Below are positions 1-9,747 of a DNA stretch of 64,000 nt, one piece after another. A program made the translations under genes and the position numbers. The notes beneath the pieces were generated by a model. That model was not told where the DNA came from. It made no database searches and saw nothing but the letters and a program-made list of their open reading frames with translations. How positions within the stretch are numbered: position 1 is the stretch's first letter; the number at the start of each line of letters is the position of its first letter. Source of the stretch: Pleurocapsa sp. PCC 7327 (GTDB taxonomy: Bacteria; Cyanobacteriota; Cyanobacteriia; Cyanobacteriales; Microcystaceae). The stretch is taken from positions 1,837,501 to 1,901,500 of the forward strand of contig NC_019689.1 in assembly GCF_000317025.1 (NCBI RefSeq), in the 5' to 3' direction.

Positions 1-937
1 AGTGAAGCTTTCCGTCGATGTCGAAATCGAGCTGTTGGCTGGTAGTAATTCGATTGAGATTGCCGAATTGTTGCAGCAGATAGTTGGCTGTCGCTTGGGT
101 TAGCAGATCGCGGCTCTCAGTAGCAGCTAATCGTTTTGGTTCGTCCTTCTGGCGGTAAAAGGGCTGTTCGTCTGCGGAGGTTGCCACTAACTGACCGCTC
201 CGTTCGAGAATAAATACCTTTCCCGTTTTTCCGATTTTGAGCGTTTTGAGAAAATCCCCAATTTCTGAAAGATTGAGTATGCAATTCAAAACTCCTTGCA
301 ATCAACCGTTGCGATCGTAGGATGGTCGAACGGCTGAAATCAGCAAGCTCGGTGCTTGAATCCCCGCTTGATAAATCGGACTCCAAGTGGCTTGTTTTTT
401 CTCAACGGCTGCTGCGTACCAAACACGAGTTTTTGGATCGAAATTTTTGACAACGCTGATTGGTTCGATAGGCTCGCCCCGTTCGTTCAAGCGATACTGA
501 TACATCGCTCCGTCTGCCAAGTTGCGAATGCTAACAGCCGACGAATTCTTCTGGTAACGCATCAGGATGTATTCGCCTCGCACGTTAGCAATCCCGATAG
601 AATTGATGCGATCGCTGGCATTGAACAACTGAATTTGCTGCCAAAGATAGGATTGCCATGTCTCGACGTTGTTGAAACTCAACCAACCCCGCCGAACGAT
701 ATCTTGATTGATCTGATTGATTTGGTGTGGCGGAACAAGATAATTGTGGAGGTTTTGAGCAACTCGCGAGGTAATTTCTCTACGTAACTGCGTGGCTACT
801 TCATTGACGGCTTTCTGTCCGTTACGGAAAGAAAGATAGCCTACAATCCCAACTGTTCCAACGACTTGTACGACAAATGGAACAATTAAGATCGTGCGCA
901 GGGGCACTCTACTCAGTACTTTAGCAACGGGTTGCAT
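1..937 (-). pseudogene. Membrane sensor (Cache-type, probable histidine kinase), in-frame stop, cut by window edge
   Basis: The gene starts at the ATG ending at 937 and runs leftward out of the window. One membrane segment (about residues 14-34) is followed by a periplasmic region with Cache/PAS-like features (TRVWYAAAVEK, SAVRPSYDRNG). The frame is closed by TGA at 302-304, yet the same frame continues without a break to base 1 with convincing Cache sequence (LQGVLNCILNLSEIGDF, then KTGKVFILERSGQLVATS). This is a nonsense change inside one domain, perhaps CGA to TGA, rather than a true C-terminus. The output domain lies outside the window, so histidine kinase is an inference from architecture. 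The start codon lies only 15 bases from an interspersed repeat, which must contain its promoter. Confidence 0.7.
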
Positions 938-949
938 TGCTGGATAATT

Positions 950-1137
950 TTACAGGTTGTCCCAAAAGTATAGAATGTTATGTTGAGCGTAGCGATCGCA
1001 AAGCGAAACATCTTATAGCAATTTGCAATTGGCAATTATCAATTCGCAATTGGGAAATCTGGGTGTAAGGCTTTTTCCTTAATTATAGATTTTTCGTTAC
1101 CTTCTCCTGCACTGAGAATGACAAAATGGGCTTCAGA
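950..1137. repeat. Interspersed repeat, short version
   Basis: This spacer between the sensor and the TSUP gene is a diverged, inverted and shortened copy of the sequence flanking the ISAs1-type element at 20845-22500. Bases 951-1074 match the complement of 22376-22500, and 1078-1137 match the complement of 20845-20909. Similarity is high by eye, with most positions the same. Nothing coding is seen. Such repeats often mark sites of rearrangement. Confidence 0.75.
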
Positions 1138-1150
1138 TGCCTCTTAGATT

Positions 1151-1918
1151 TTATAAGTTTAAGAAGAAGTAACAAGTTACCGTTGCTCCAACTAAAATCA
1201 CAAATTGCCGGATAACTCGTGTTGGCAGATAACGCACGAGCATCGCTCCAAAATAGCCTCCTAGAATGGCTCCCAATGCCATTAACAATGCTAACTGCGG
1301 TTGTACGAGTCCAGATAACAGTAATGGAATTAATGAAATTCCATTAATTGCAGCAGAGAGTAATCGTCCGGCAGCTACAGCATCTTTTGTATCCTCAATT
1401 CCTGCTAGGGTTAGGGTAGCCAGTAAGAGAATGCCCAAGCCGCCGCCAAAAAAGCCGCCATATATCGCTACAAGCGATACTAAGACAACTATGCCCAAGC
1501 TGTAACTAATAGTGATTCGATTGGTTGTAATAGAACGTACCCTGCGAGTCACTTCATCTTTAAATGCGAATAAGAGCGTAGCAAACAACATTAGGAAGGG
1601 GATAACTTGGCGAAATGTAGTTTCTCTCGTGTGGATCAGTAACAATCCACCAACAATCCCACCGAAAACGCTACTGACTAATAAAACTATCAGGCGTTTT
1701 TTAATAGGAAAGATGGTACGTCGATAGGCTGTTACACTGGCAAGAACTCCTGGAAACAAGGCAGCACTGTTAGTTGCGTTGGCACTGATGGTTGGTGCGC
1801 CAACAAAAACCAACACGGGAAACGAAACAAAGCTGCCACCACCTGTAATAGCGTTTAATGCTCCGGCGGCTAACGCACTTGCGAACAGATATAAGACATC
1901 GAGTGCTTCTATAGACAT
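1151..1918 (-). CDS. TSUP-family (TauE/SafE) membrane transporter
   Basis: A 255-residue, very hydrophobic protein with about eight membrane segments in two halves. It has the family's glycine-rich N-terminal signature (AGALNAITGGGSFVSFPVL) and a second-half repeat (IYGGFFGGGLGILLLATLTL). TSUP proteins export sulfur compounds such as sulfite or sulfoacetate, or other organic anions; the substrate cannot be read here. The length fits the family. No strong ribosome site precedes the ATG at 1918. Neighbours do not suggest a pathway. A second, distinct TSUP gene lies at 13250. Confidence 0.85.
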   Translation of the reverse strand: MSIEALDVLYLFASALAAGALNAITGGGSFVSFPVLVFVGAPTISANATNSAALFPGVLASVTAYRRTIFPIKKRLIVLLVSSVFGGIVGGLLLIHTRETTFRQVIPFLMLFATLLFAFKDEVTRRVRSITTNRITISYSLGIVVLVSLVAIYGGFFGGGLGILLLATLTLAGIEDTKDAVAAGRLLSAAINGISLIPLLLSGLVQPQLALLMALGAILGGYFGAMLVRYLPTRVIRQFVILVGATVTCYFFLNL

Positions 1919-2035
1919 GTCAAGCCCAATAGCTCACTTGATGTCATTTTATATCGCAGGAGGATTTTAATTGTGTTCGCTTTCGACTGTGGAGAGTGCT
2001 TAAATTAATTGAATCTATCAAACAAGATTGTAATA

Positions 2036-2956
2036 GACCTCCAGCAAAAGTCAGAGTAAGTTAGGTAAAATAAAACCAAATTACAATTCGAGTTATGACT
2101 TACTCTCAAGTAAAAAATTTAAAACCGACAGAGTTTAAACGGCTTTGTGGAGTATATCCAGAGACGTTTAAAGAGATGGTAAAAGTTCTAGAAGCCGAAA
2201 AAGTCTTACAAAAAAAAACAGGACGACCAAATAAATTAAGCGCAGAAGACCAAATCTTAATGACTCTTGAATATTGGCGAGAGTATCGCACCTATTTTCA
2301 TATCGGAACTAGCTGGGGAATAAACGAGACAACGGCTTTACGAATCACCAGAAAAGTAGAAGATATTTTAATGAAATCGGGACTTTTCAATCTGCCTGGG
2401 AAAAAAGCTGTTCAACCCCAAAATACAGAAATTGAAATTGTCGTAGTAGATGTAGCAGAACATGAAATAGAAAGACCGAAAAAAAACAAAAAGCTTACTA
2501 CAGTGGTCGGCAAAAGTGTCACACGATAAAATCGCAAGTTTTAGCTGACGCAAAAACGAGACAAATTCTTTGTATTGCTCATGAGAAGGGAAAAAGTCAT
2601 GATTTTAAGATTTGGAAAAATAGTAAAATAGGAATCGAACAACAGATAGAATGTTTGGCTGATAAAGGATATCAAGGAATTCAGAAACTTCATCCCAACA
2701 GTAGAATTCCCAACAAAAAAAAGCGCAATCAACAGTTAAGTCTAGAGCAAAAGAAGTTTAATCGTAAGTTAGCAAGTGAAAGGATTGTAATTGAAAATAT
2801 TCATCGCAGTCTAAAAATATTCAGAATTCTTTCAAGTCGATATCGCAACCGAAGAAGACGGTTTGGGTTGAGATTTAATTTGATTGCTGGCATTTATAAT
2901 TATGAACTTCTTTCCCACTCCAATTATGCGATCGCGTAACACTTTTGCAGGAGGTC
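2036..2956 (+). mobile_element. IS5-like insertion sequence, copy 1 of 3
   Basis: A 921-bp element with imperfect terminal inverted repeats: GACCTCCAGCAAAAGT at the left, and GACCTCCTGCAAAAGT read inward from the right. It is flanked by a TA duplication (2034-2035 and 2957-2958) within a reconstructed AATAAT target. It has the same length and the same encoded proteins as the copies at 7292-8212 and 8827-9747. It sits at the 3' end of the ferric-reductase-like gene and replaces its last residues with a stop. The two-frame transposase and TA target resemble the IS427-type branch of IS5; the family call is by recall. Confidence 0.9.
2095..2939 (+). CDS. IS5-like transposase, made by -1 frameshifting
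   Basis: The first frame (2095-2529, 144 residues) holds the helix-turn-helix part (RLCGVYPETF, WREYRTYFHIGTSWGI) and the start of the DDE domain (VVVDVAEHEIERPKK). The second frame carries the rest (YYSGRQKCHTIKSQV, then LADKGYQGIQKLHP and ERIVIENIHRSLKIFR), so the product is about 281 residues. The shift occurs at a slippery A AAA AAC at 2481-2487, after which translation reads KQKAYYSGRQK, as expected for the family. All three copies have the same arrangement, so this looks programmed. It should catalyse cut-and-paste transposition of the element. Confidence 0.85.
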
Positions 2957-4287
2957 TAATGTTCCATGTGGACGTTAGTAACGGGGACTCCCAACTCGTG
3001 CAAAGCGGACTCTACCACATCCATCATTTTGGGAGTGGCACAGATAAAGTAATTGCGAGTGGCAGGACGCTTAGGGATATAGCGTTGTAGGAGTTCTTTA
3101 TCGACGTAACCCGTCTCTCCCGACCAATCGGAGGGAGGTTCTCTAAGAACGTGCGCGATGGTGAGGTCTAATTTCTCTTTTAGTTCTTCGATTTCTTCGC
3201 GGTAAGTTACATCTTCCCAAGTTTTACTAGCATAAATCAACAGTAATGGACGTTCGTCTTCTCGTTCGGCTAAGGTGACAAGCATACTCATAATTGGCGT
3301 GATGCCAATTCCTCCGGCAATGAAGACAAAGCCCGCTGTATTCTCGTAGCGGTCTGTGGTAAAAACCCCATAGGGGCCGTCGAGATAAGCTTTTGTTCCC
3401 GGTTTTACGTCTTTAATGGTATTGGTGAAGTCGCCGACCGCCTTGATGCCAAACTCAATATATTCGGGATGTTCGGCACTCGAAGCCATAGAAAAAGGAT
3501 GTTCTCGCATTCGCCAGGGCGAAATTTCTAGCGTTAGCCAAGCAAATTGACCGGGTTGAAAATGCATTCCTTGGTGTCCTCTCGGACGTAACACTAAATT
3601 CCAGACATTGCCGCGTTGGGGTAAGATGGCTTCTACCAAGTAAGGTTTTTTGACCATCAACCAAGGCTTGACTAGACGAACATAAATTAATAGCCACAGT
3701 GCAGCTAGTGCAATCCCAGTCCAGATAACTCCCTTCCAGAACAAACTGAGGTAGTAACTGACACCCAAGGCGTGTCCCAAACCAAAACCAACGGCAACAA
3801 TGGCTAAAATTCCATGGGCGATGCGCCAAGGTTCGTAAGGAATATTAAGCTGTTTGCGCCAGATAGAGGTAACGATAATCGCTATGAGTGCCAAAGTGGC
3901 AATGGCTGCCAATCTCGCTCGCCACGGAGCTTCGAGAAAATTTAGCAGTTGTAGGGTTTCTGGGTTATCGATAAATAAGACGATTGGATGAACGAAGATA
4001 AACAAGAATGCCACTATCGAGGTGTAGCGGTGAAACTGAAGGATCAAATCGATGCCGTAAGAAGCTTCAATGCGATTGATGCGAGCAGTTAGGGCAAATT
4101 GCATTGCCATCATTGCCAAACCGATAAAACCAAGCGCAACGGAGAATTCTAGCCAAAAACTTCGTTCTTCGCTCGGCGTGGGCGGATAAAAAAGTAAAAT
4201 CAACAATGGGAACAGAATAATCGCCAAATACAAACCGATCCAAGACAATCCGATAATTAAGGGATTTTTCATTAACAGACTTCTCAT
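2956..4287 (-). CDS. Ferric-reductase-like transmembrane oxidoreductase, C-terminus clipped by an IS
   Basis: 443 residues. The N-terminal half (about 1-215) is a ferric-reductase-type heme membrane domain with paired histidines (FHRYTSI, HPIVLF, AHGILA, GLGHALG). The C-terminal half has FAD-binding (MREHPFSMAS) and NAD-binding (FIAGGIGITPIMSML) motifs, so it should move electrons from NAD(P)H across the membrane to iron or another acceptor. A strong AGGAGG lies just upstream of the ATG at 4287. The IS at 2036 creates the stop: without it the protein would end HMEHYYNLV, the usual kind of C-terminus, instead of HMEH. Loss of five residues may impair flavin or nicotinamide binding, but the protein may still work. 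Confidence 0.85.
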   Translation of the reverse strand: MRSLLMKNPLIIGLSWIGLYLAIILFPLLILLFYPPTPSEERSFWLEFSVALGFIGLAMMAMQFALTARINRIEASYGIDLILQFHRYTSIVAFLFIFVHPIVLFIDNPETLQLLNFLEAPWRARLAAIATLALIAIIVTSIWRKQLNIPYEPWRIAHGILAIVAVGFGLGHALGVSYYLSLFWKGVIWTGIALAALWLLIYVRLVKPWLMVKKPYLVEAILPQRGNVWNLVLRPRGHQGMHFQPGQFAWLTLEISPWRMREHPFSMASSAEHPEYIEFGIKAVGDFTNTIKDVKPGTKAYLDGPYGVFTTDRYENTAGFVFIAGGIGITPIMSMLVTLAEREDERPLLLIYASKTWEDVTYREEIEELKEKLDLTIAHVLREPPSDWSGETGYVDKELLQRYIPKRPATRNYFICATPKMMDVVESALHELGVPVTNVHMEH

Positions 4288-4484
4288 CTAAGCTTCCCTC
4301 CTAACTTCTGTCAACAAGCCTCAAGAAGTCATAGTTGCGATCGCTCCAAAAAATGTTTGATATTCAGATTAATTCTTTGTTCAAAGAATTGCATCTTGCT
4401 AATGACATAGCGATTACTCCCTTTAACTCAATTCTCGATCGATTTTGGGGTTTCAAAAATAAAGACATTTACTATTGGTTAGAA

Positions 4485-5489
4485 TTATTCAAAATTTTCT
4501 CGTCTCACTTCTTCAATTTTCCCGACTTCAAAAATCAAGGTAAATGGTTGACCCATTTCTTGTTTTAAAAATTCTTCTAAGAACATGACTTGTCTTGGCG
4601 TTACGGGTTCTTTCGTGCGAACGTTGAGACGAACTTCGGGTGGATTGGTTAACCAATCGACATTGCTATTAAGAAGTACCATTCGCTGAAAGGTAATCGT
4701 TCGATTCTGTAGTGCTTGTCTTAAACTGGCTTCCAGTCGAGCTTGCCTTATCAACTGAAAAAAGCTTGCGCTTAAGGGAATCAGAATTATTGCTGTAAAA
4801 GCAAGTGTAAAACCAAGCGCTTTCCTAGCATGTTTGAGTGACGTAAACCCCGCGAGCAAAAACGTCAGCATACAAGCCAGAATAATTCCTAACAAATTAG
4901 TTAGATAAAGTAAAGTTGCACCGATACTAAGCGACCAATTGGCTTGCGATAAACCCAAACCAATAACACATATAGGTGGCATCAAAGCAACTGCGATCGC
5001 AGTTCCGGCTAAACTACCAGAAATTTCCGGTTTAACTTTCGCAAAACCGCTAATTCCTCCCGCAGCAACAGCAATTCCTAAGTCGAGTAAAGTAGGACGA
5101 GAGCGACTGATAATTTCGCTACCAAATTCGGGTAATCCGACTAAATAACCTATAGATAAAGCTAAGAGAATTGATAGAACTGTCCCGATAGTAATCGCAA
5201 TTAAAGCTTTACGGAAAAGAAGAATATTGCCTTCTAAAGCGCCAAATGCTAGCCCGCGAATCGGTAACATTAACGGTGCAATAATCATTGCGCCAATAAT
5301 TACAGCAGCACTATTAGAAAGCAATCCCAACGTGGCAATAATACAAGATCCAACAATCAGGGTCAGATAATTCATATCAGTGGTTGATTCTTCTAGTAGT
5401 CCGCTGCGAATTTCTTCAAGTTGCTGTAGGGGAATCTTTTTGTTTTTAAAACGATTAAAACGAGCACGAATCTTATTAAGATCTTGCAA
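4485..5489 (-). CDS. DUF389 membrane protein
   Basis: 334 residues with about six membrane segments, and the DUF389 core (SNSAAVIIGAMIIAPLMLPIRGLAFG) near residues 58-85. A soluble C-terminal tail of about 90 residues follows. The family's function is unknown. The first usable codon is TTG at 5489 with GGAGGA about nine bases upstream; no ATG lies nearby. The gene stands alone, facing the same way as the ferric reductase 200 bases downstream. Bases 4288-4484 between them hold no clear gene. Confidence 0.8.
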   Translation of the reverse strand: MQDLNKIRARFNRFKNKKIPLQQLEEIRSGLLEESTTDMNYLTLIVGSCIIATLGLLSNSAAVIIGAMIIAPLMLPIRGLAFGALEGNILLFRKALIAITIGTVLSILLALSIGYLVGLPEFGSEIISRSRPTLLDLGIAVAAGGISGFAKVKPEISGSLAGTAIAVALMPPICVIGLGLSQANWSLSIGATLLYLTNLLGIILACMLTFLLAGFTSLKHARKALGFTLAFTAIILIPLSASFFQLIRQARLEASLRQALQNRTITFQRMVLLNSNVDWLTNPPEVRLNVRTKEPVTPRQVMFLEEFLKQEMGQPFTLIFEVGKIEEVRRENFE

Positions 5490-5604
5490 AATTCACTTCC
5501 TCCATCAGCAATAAAGCCTAAGGTATATATTGATCGCTTTCGTGAAAATTTTACAAGATTTCTTTTTTGCTACTGAATATCTGTAGGAGGATTTTGGTGC
5601 GGAA

Positions 5605-5620
5605 TCGGAAGTACTTCCGA
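5605..5620. promoter_or_regulatory. 16-bp perfect palindrome upstream of the DUF389 gene
   Basis: TCGGAAGTACTTCCGA reads identically on both strands and is loosely extended by GGTGCGG and CCGTACC. It lies about 116 bases before the DUF389 start and after the end of the beta-barrel gene. It could be a dimeric repressor site or a small hairpin; no partner was identified. Confidence 0.4.
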
Positions 5621-5771
5621 CCCCGTACCGTGATAATCGCATCTTTTTTGAGCAGAGAAGCTATTCAATCTCAAACTCCTCATATCAATTAGAAAAGTAC
5701 CTGCTACAGATCGAGACTTAAAAATCTTAATTCAATAGGTAGATTGGTAGCAGTGTTTTTTCTATCCCAGA

Positions 5772-6416
5772 TTAAAAGTTGTAACCAATTCCGAGCGTCA
5801 GTCCGACATCGGTGTCATTGGCGAAAAGCACATTAACCCCTGCTGTCCCCGTAAATTGAGGATTAATAGGGATATCGACACCACCCGTGAGTAAAAAACC
5901 AACGTCTGCGACATCAGTAGTGATAATTCCTACGCCAGCCCCCACATAGGGAGAGATTGAAAAAGCATCTACCTCTTCAACAGGATCGACTTCTCGCAAG
6001 TTAAAGTCATAGGTGACGGGAATGAGAATGGTCGGCTCGTCAGTAATAGCGCCCAAGGGTCGCAGCGAGAGATTTTCTGTTAGTCCGATTTTACTGAAGA
6101 CGGTAAAGCTACCTTGACCAATCGCCGAACCGCCACCGATGCCAATGTTCCCACCTATTCCGATATAGCTCGAACCGCCACGAGTCGCTCTTCGGGGTTG
6201 AACGTCTGTTTGAGCTACTTTCGCTCCTGTTGCATTATTGGCTTGTTGTTCTTCTGCATGAGTTACTGACCCAGATGTTGTTTGTTGAGTACCAACTTCT
6301 AATGGCTCATAAGAGAATTTTTCAGGTTGAGCTTGAGCGGTTTGTCCCCCAAACCCCAACGTTAAAACCGCAATGCTAAAGGTAGAAATGCCACCTAAAA
6401 AAATTCTTGAATTCAT
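5772..6416 (-). CDS. Secreted outer-membrane beta-barrel-like protein
   Basis: 214 residues. A Sec signal peptide (about 1-29, ending TAQAQ) is followed by a low-complexity Thr/Gln/Ala linker (about 35-80), then alternating hydrophobic strands rich in glycine (YIGIGGNIGIGGGSAIG, SPYVGAGVGII, GLTLGIGYNF). The final residue is phenylalanine, as in outer-membrane barrels. It resembles small cyanobacterial barrel proteins of unknown function rather than full-size porins. The ATG at 6416 has AAGGAGA just upstream. A phased ATGAC repeat lies about 200 bases upstream, shared with mgtE and the P-type ATPase gene. Confidence 0.65.
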   Translation of the reverse strand: MNSRIFLGGISTFSIAVLTLGFGGQTAQAQPEKFSYEPLEVGTQQTTSGSVTHAEEQQANNATGAKVAQTDVQPRRATRGGSSYIGIGGNIGIGGGSAIGQGSFTVFSKIGLTENLSLRPLGAITDEPTILIPVTYDFNLREVDPVEEVDAFSISPYVGAGVGIITTDVADVGFLLTGGVDIPINPQFTGTAGVNVLFANDTDVGLTLGIGYNF

Positions 6417-6815
6417 CGTTTTCTCCTTATACTAAAGACATCAAAACTTTTGCTGGCTAAATAATTTTTTCTAAGCCAGCTTTTCAAGCAAATACGGGTA
6501 CCAGATTCAAGTTATGAAAATGAGAGCGATTTTTGCTGGGAATCGTCTCTGAATCTTAGCTTTTTTGCAATCAGTGATTTTTTCTTTACCTATTTTTAGT
6601 ATTGAAAATGAAAATGACAAAAAAATGACAATAATAAATATTTGTATAAGTCTATGGTTAGATTTTTAAAAAACTTTTTTTATCTCTTCTGAAAAAAGTC
6701 AATCTAAGGTTATATATGAAACGAATTTTATATGAAAATAAAACTTCAAAATTAGCTTACCTTTCTGGAATTTATCTATTCTCAATCGAAGGGGTCAAAG
6801 ATGATAAGAAGAAAT
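6417..6815. promoter_or_regulatory. AT-rich intergenic region with ATGAC direct repeat
   Basis: A 399-base spacer between two leftward genes, with no convincing open frame. ATGAC occurs at 6614-6618 and again at 6625-6629, eleven bases apart, in an A-rich setting. The same arrangement appears before mgtE (13140 and 13151) and, less perfectly, before the P-type ATPase (17070). OmpR/PhoB-type regulators typically bind 11-bp-phased direct repeats. Confidence 0.45.
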
Positions 6816-7148
6816 TTAGGGATTTGAGATTGAGCTTGAATGTAAAACTTCCACAGTTTGAAGACTGATTAGCCCAGATTTAACCATTGTGCGAACAGTT
6901 GGCAAAAATTGCGCGATCGCATCTTCGCGGTCAATAATCGTTACCACAATCGGAAGATCGGCAGATAGCGCCAGAACGCGGCTAGTTCGGATAGTACGAT
7001 GGGTTCCAAAACCTGCGATCGCTCGCGTTACTGTTACTCCAGCTAATCCTCGCTCGCGTGCTTTTTCGATAAGCGCTAAATAAAGCGGTTGGCGATGCCA
7101 GCGATCGGATTCAACAAGATAAATTGTGAGTTGTTTCCAAATATTCAT
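6816..7148 (-). CDS. DUF190 (PII-like) small protein
   Basis: 110 residues matching the DUF190 pattern: an N-terminal MNIWKQLTIYLVESDRW, a central AIAGFGTHRTIRTSR, and LPIVVTIIDREDAI. The fold is related to PII signal proteins, and family members are often encoded beside ion channels or antiporters, where a ligand-sensing role is likely. It begins 14 bases after the stop of the antiporter-UspA gene, so it is the last gene of the MgtE/antiporter operon. Insertions upstream may cut its transcription. No residues look wrong. Confidence 0.8.
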   Translation of the reverse strand: MNIWKQLTIYLVESDRWHRQPLYLALIEKARERGLAGVTVTRAIAGFGTHRTIRTSRVLALSADLPIVVTIIDREDAIAQFLPTVRTMVKSGLISLQTVEVLHSSSISNP

Positions 7149-7291
7149 AGTTAATGACGAGTTAATTGCGATTATCCACTGAAGTTTCCACTAAAATGAC
7201 GGGAATTTGACTACTTTCTATGACCGCTTGAGAAACCGAACCTACAAGTACGCGCTCCCAAGGTTGATGTCCCCGTTTGCCAATAACAATA

Positions 7292-8212
7292 GACCTCCTG
7301 CAAAAGTGTTACGCGATCGCATAATTGGAGTGGGAAAGAAGTTCATAATTATAAATGCCAGCAATCAAATTAAATCTCAACCCAAACCGTCTTCTTCGGT
7401 TGCGATATCGACTTGAAAGAATTCTGAATATTTTTAGACTGCGATGAATATTTTCAATTACAATCCTTTCACTTGCTAACTTACGATTAAACTTCTTTTG
7501 CTCTAGACTTAACTGTTGATTGCGCTTTTTTTTGTTGGGAATTCTACTGTTGGGATGAAGTTTCTGAATTCCTTGATATCCTTTATCAGCCAAACATTCT
7601 ATCTGTTGTTCGATTCCTATTTTACTATTTTTCCAAATCTTAAAATCATGACTTTTTCCCTTCTCATGAGCAATACAAAGAATTTGTCTCGTTTTTGCGT
7701 CAGCTAAAACTTGCGATTTTATCGTGTGACACTTTTGCCGACCACTGTAGTAAGCTTTTTGTTTTTTTTCGGTCTTTCTATTTCATGTTCTGCTACATCT
7801 ACTACGACAATTTCAATTTCTGTATTTTGGGGTTGAACAGCTTTTTTCCCAGGCAGATTGAAAAGTCCCGATTTCATTAAAATATCTTCTACTTTTCTGG
7901 TGATTCGTAAAGCCGTTGTCTCGTTTATTCCCCAGCTAGTTCCGATATGAAAATAGGTGCGATACTCTCGCCAATATTCAAGAGTCATTAAGATTTGGTC
8001 TTCTGCGCTTAATTTATTTGGTCGTCCTGTTTTTTTTTGTAAGACTTTTTCGGCTTCTAGAACTTTTACCATCTCTTTAAACGTCTCTGGATATACTCCA
8101 CAAAGCCGTTTAAACTCTGTCGGTTTTAAATTTTTTACTTGAGAGTAAGTCATAACTCGAATTGTAATTTGGTTTTATTTTACCTAACTTACTCTGACTT
8201 TTGCTGGAGGTC
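7292..8212 (-). mobile_element. IS5-like insertion sequence, copy 2 of 3
   Basis: A 921-bp element with the same length, ends and encoded proteins as copy 1, here reading leftward in the same direction as the host gene. TA flanks it at 7290-7291 and 8213-8214. Deleting the element plus one TA gives AEI-IVIGKRGHQPW in frame, which proves the target lay inside the UspA domain. The restored target is AATAAT. Confidence 0.92.
7309..8153 (-). CDS. IS5-like transposase (copy 2), -1 frameshift
   Basis: The encoded protein is the same as that of the copy at 2095-2939. The first frame runs 8153 down to 7719, and the second frame continues to 7309. The slippery A AAA AAC lies at 7761-7767 on this strand. 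With identical translated sequence in all copies, any of the three could supply active transposase to the others. Confidence 0.85.
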
Positions 8213-8826
8213 TAATCTCTGCAACTTGATACTCTTGAGCAATCCGAATGATTTGCTCTGGAACTGAACCAGTAACTGTCACAAATCGATGCCGAATATC
8301 TGAGAGCAAACGCCGAGATTTCTGTCGCAATTTTTCAACAAAGGAGGGCTGCTGAAAAACGTTAACGACGTGTAAAACAATGACCTCAGCATCGCTGCGT
8401 CGGGCTAGCTGTGCCGTTTTCTTTAACACCTCGGTGGCTAGAGGAGAGGTATCCACTGCTGCTAGCAAAACAATGCGATTAGATACCGCTACCCTTGTCG
8501 GATCGACTTCGCCCCGTTCTAATAATTTGGGTGCAAAGGTGGGAATTGCCCAAGCGCCCAGCGGTGCGGTAACGAGAATCGAGAGAACTGCAACGGCTAG
8601 GATTGTCTCACCCCCCTCAATTCCCCGCGCAAGAGGAATGGCTCCAATTGCTGCCTGAACGGTTGCTTTAGCTGAGTTACCCGCTAGTAAAAACAGTCGT
8701 TCGCGCCAATTCCAATTACTTCCCCATGTTGAGAGATACCAACCAATCGCCCGCCCGACCAACGTTCCCACTGCCAGGAGTAATAACCCTGGTAAAAAAA
8801 TATTGCCTAAAACTTGCAGTTGAATA

Positions 8827-9747
8827 GACCTCCTGCAAAAGTGTTACGCGATCGCATAATTGGAGTGGGAAAGAAGTTCATAATTATAAATGCCAGCAAT
8901 CAAATTAAATCTCAACCCAAACCGTCTTCTTCGGTTGCGATATCGACTTGAAAGAATTCTGAATATTTTTAGACTGCGATGAATATTTTCAATTACAATC
9001 CTTTCACTTGCTAACTTACGATTAAACTTCTTTTGCTCTAGACTTAACTGTTGATTGCGCTTTTTTTTGTTGGGAATTCTACTGTTGGGATGAAGTTTCT
9101 GAATTCCTTGATATCCTTTATCAGCCAAACATTCTATCTGTTGTTCGATTCCTATTTTACTATTTTTCCAAATCTTAAAATCATGACTTTTTCCCTTCTC
9201 ATGAGCAATACAAAGAATTTGTCTCGTTTTTGCGTCAGCTAAAACTTGCGATTTTATCGTGTGACACTTTTGCCGACCACTGTAGTAAGCTTTTTGTTTT
9301 TTTTCGGTCTTTCTATTTCATGTTCTGCTACATCTACTACGACAATTTCAATTTCTGTATTTTGGGGTTGAACAGCTTTTTTCCCAGGCAGATTGAAAAG
9401 TCCCGATTTCATTAAAATATCTTCTACTTTTCTGGTGATTCGTAAAGCCGTTGTCTCGTTTATTCCCCAGCTAGTTCCGATATGAAAATAGGTGCGATAC
9501 TCTCGCCAATATTCAAGAGTCATTAAGATTTGGTCTTCTGCGCTTAATTTATTTGGTCGTCCTGTTTTTTTTTGTAAGACTTTTTCGGCTTCTAGAACTT
9601 TTACCATCTCTTTAAACGTCTCTGGATATACTCCACAAAGCCGTTTAAACTCTGTCGGTTTTAAATTTTTTACTTGAGAGTAAGTCATAACTCGAATTGT
9701 AATTTGGTTTTATTTTACCTAACTTACTCTGACTTTTGCTGGAGGTC
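8827..9747 (-). mobile_element. IS5-like insertion sequence, copy 3 of 3
   Basis: The third 921-bp copy, in the same orientation as copy 2 and only 614 bases from it. TA flanks it at 8825-8826 and 9748-9749, and the restored target is again AATAAT. Removing it rejoins LFVLMGAS-II-QLQVLGNIFLPG in frame. Because copies 2 and 3 are direct repeats, recombination between them would delete 8213-8826 together with one element. Confidence 0.92.
8844..9688 (-). CDS. IS5-like transposase (copy 3), -1 frameshift
   Basis: The predicted protein is the same as in the other two copies. The first frame is 9688-9254, the second frame ends at 8844, and the shift site is at 9296-9302. The HTH and DDE parts are complete. 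There is no promoter of its own that I can point to; read-through from the mgtE/antiporter operon is possible because it lies in the same direction. Confidence 0.85.

Noticed and set aside
2368-2732. Short open frames opposite the IS5-like transposase, present in all three copies
   Set aside because: They recur only because the element is repeated. They are antisense to the transposase and show no domains.
7292-9747. Composite transposon formed by IS copies 2 and 3
   Set aside because: The DNA between them is simply the middle of the interrupted antiporter-UspA gene, and each copy has its own TA duplication. There is no outer shared duplication.
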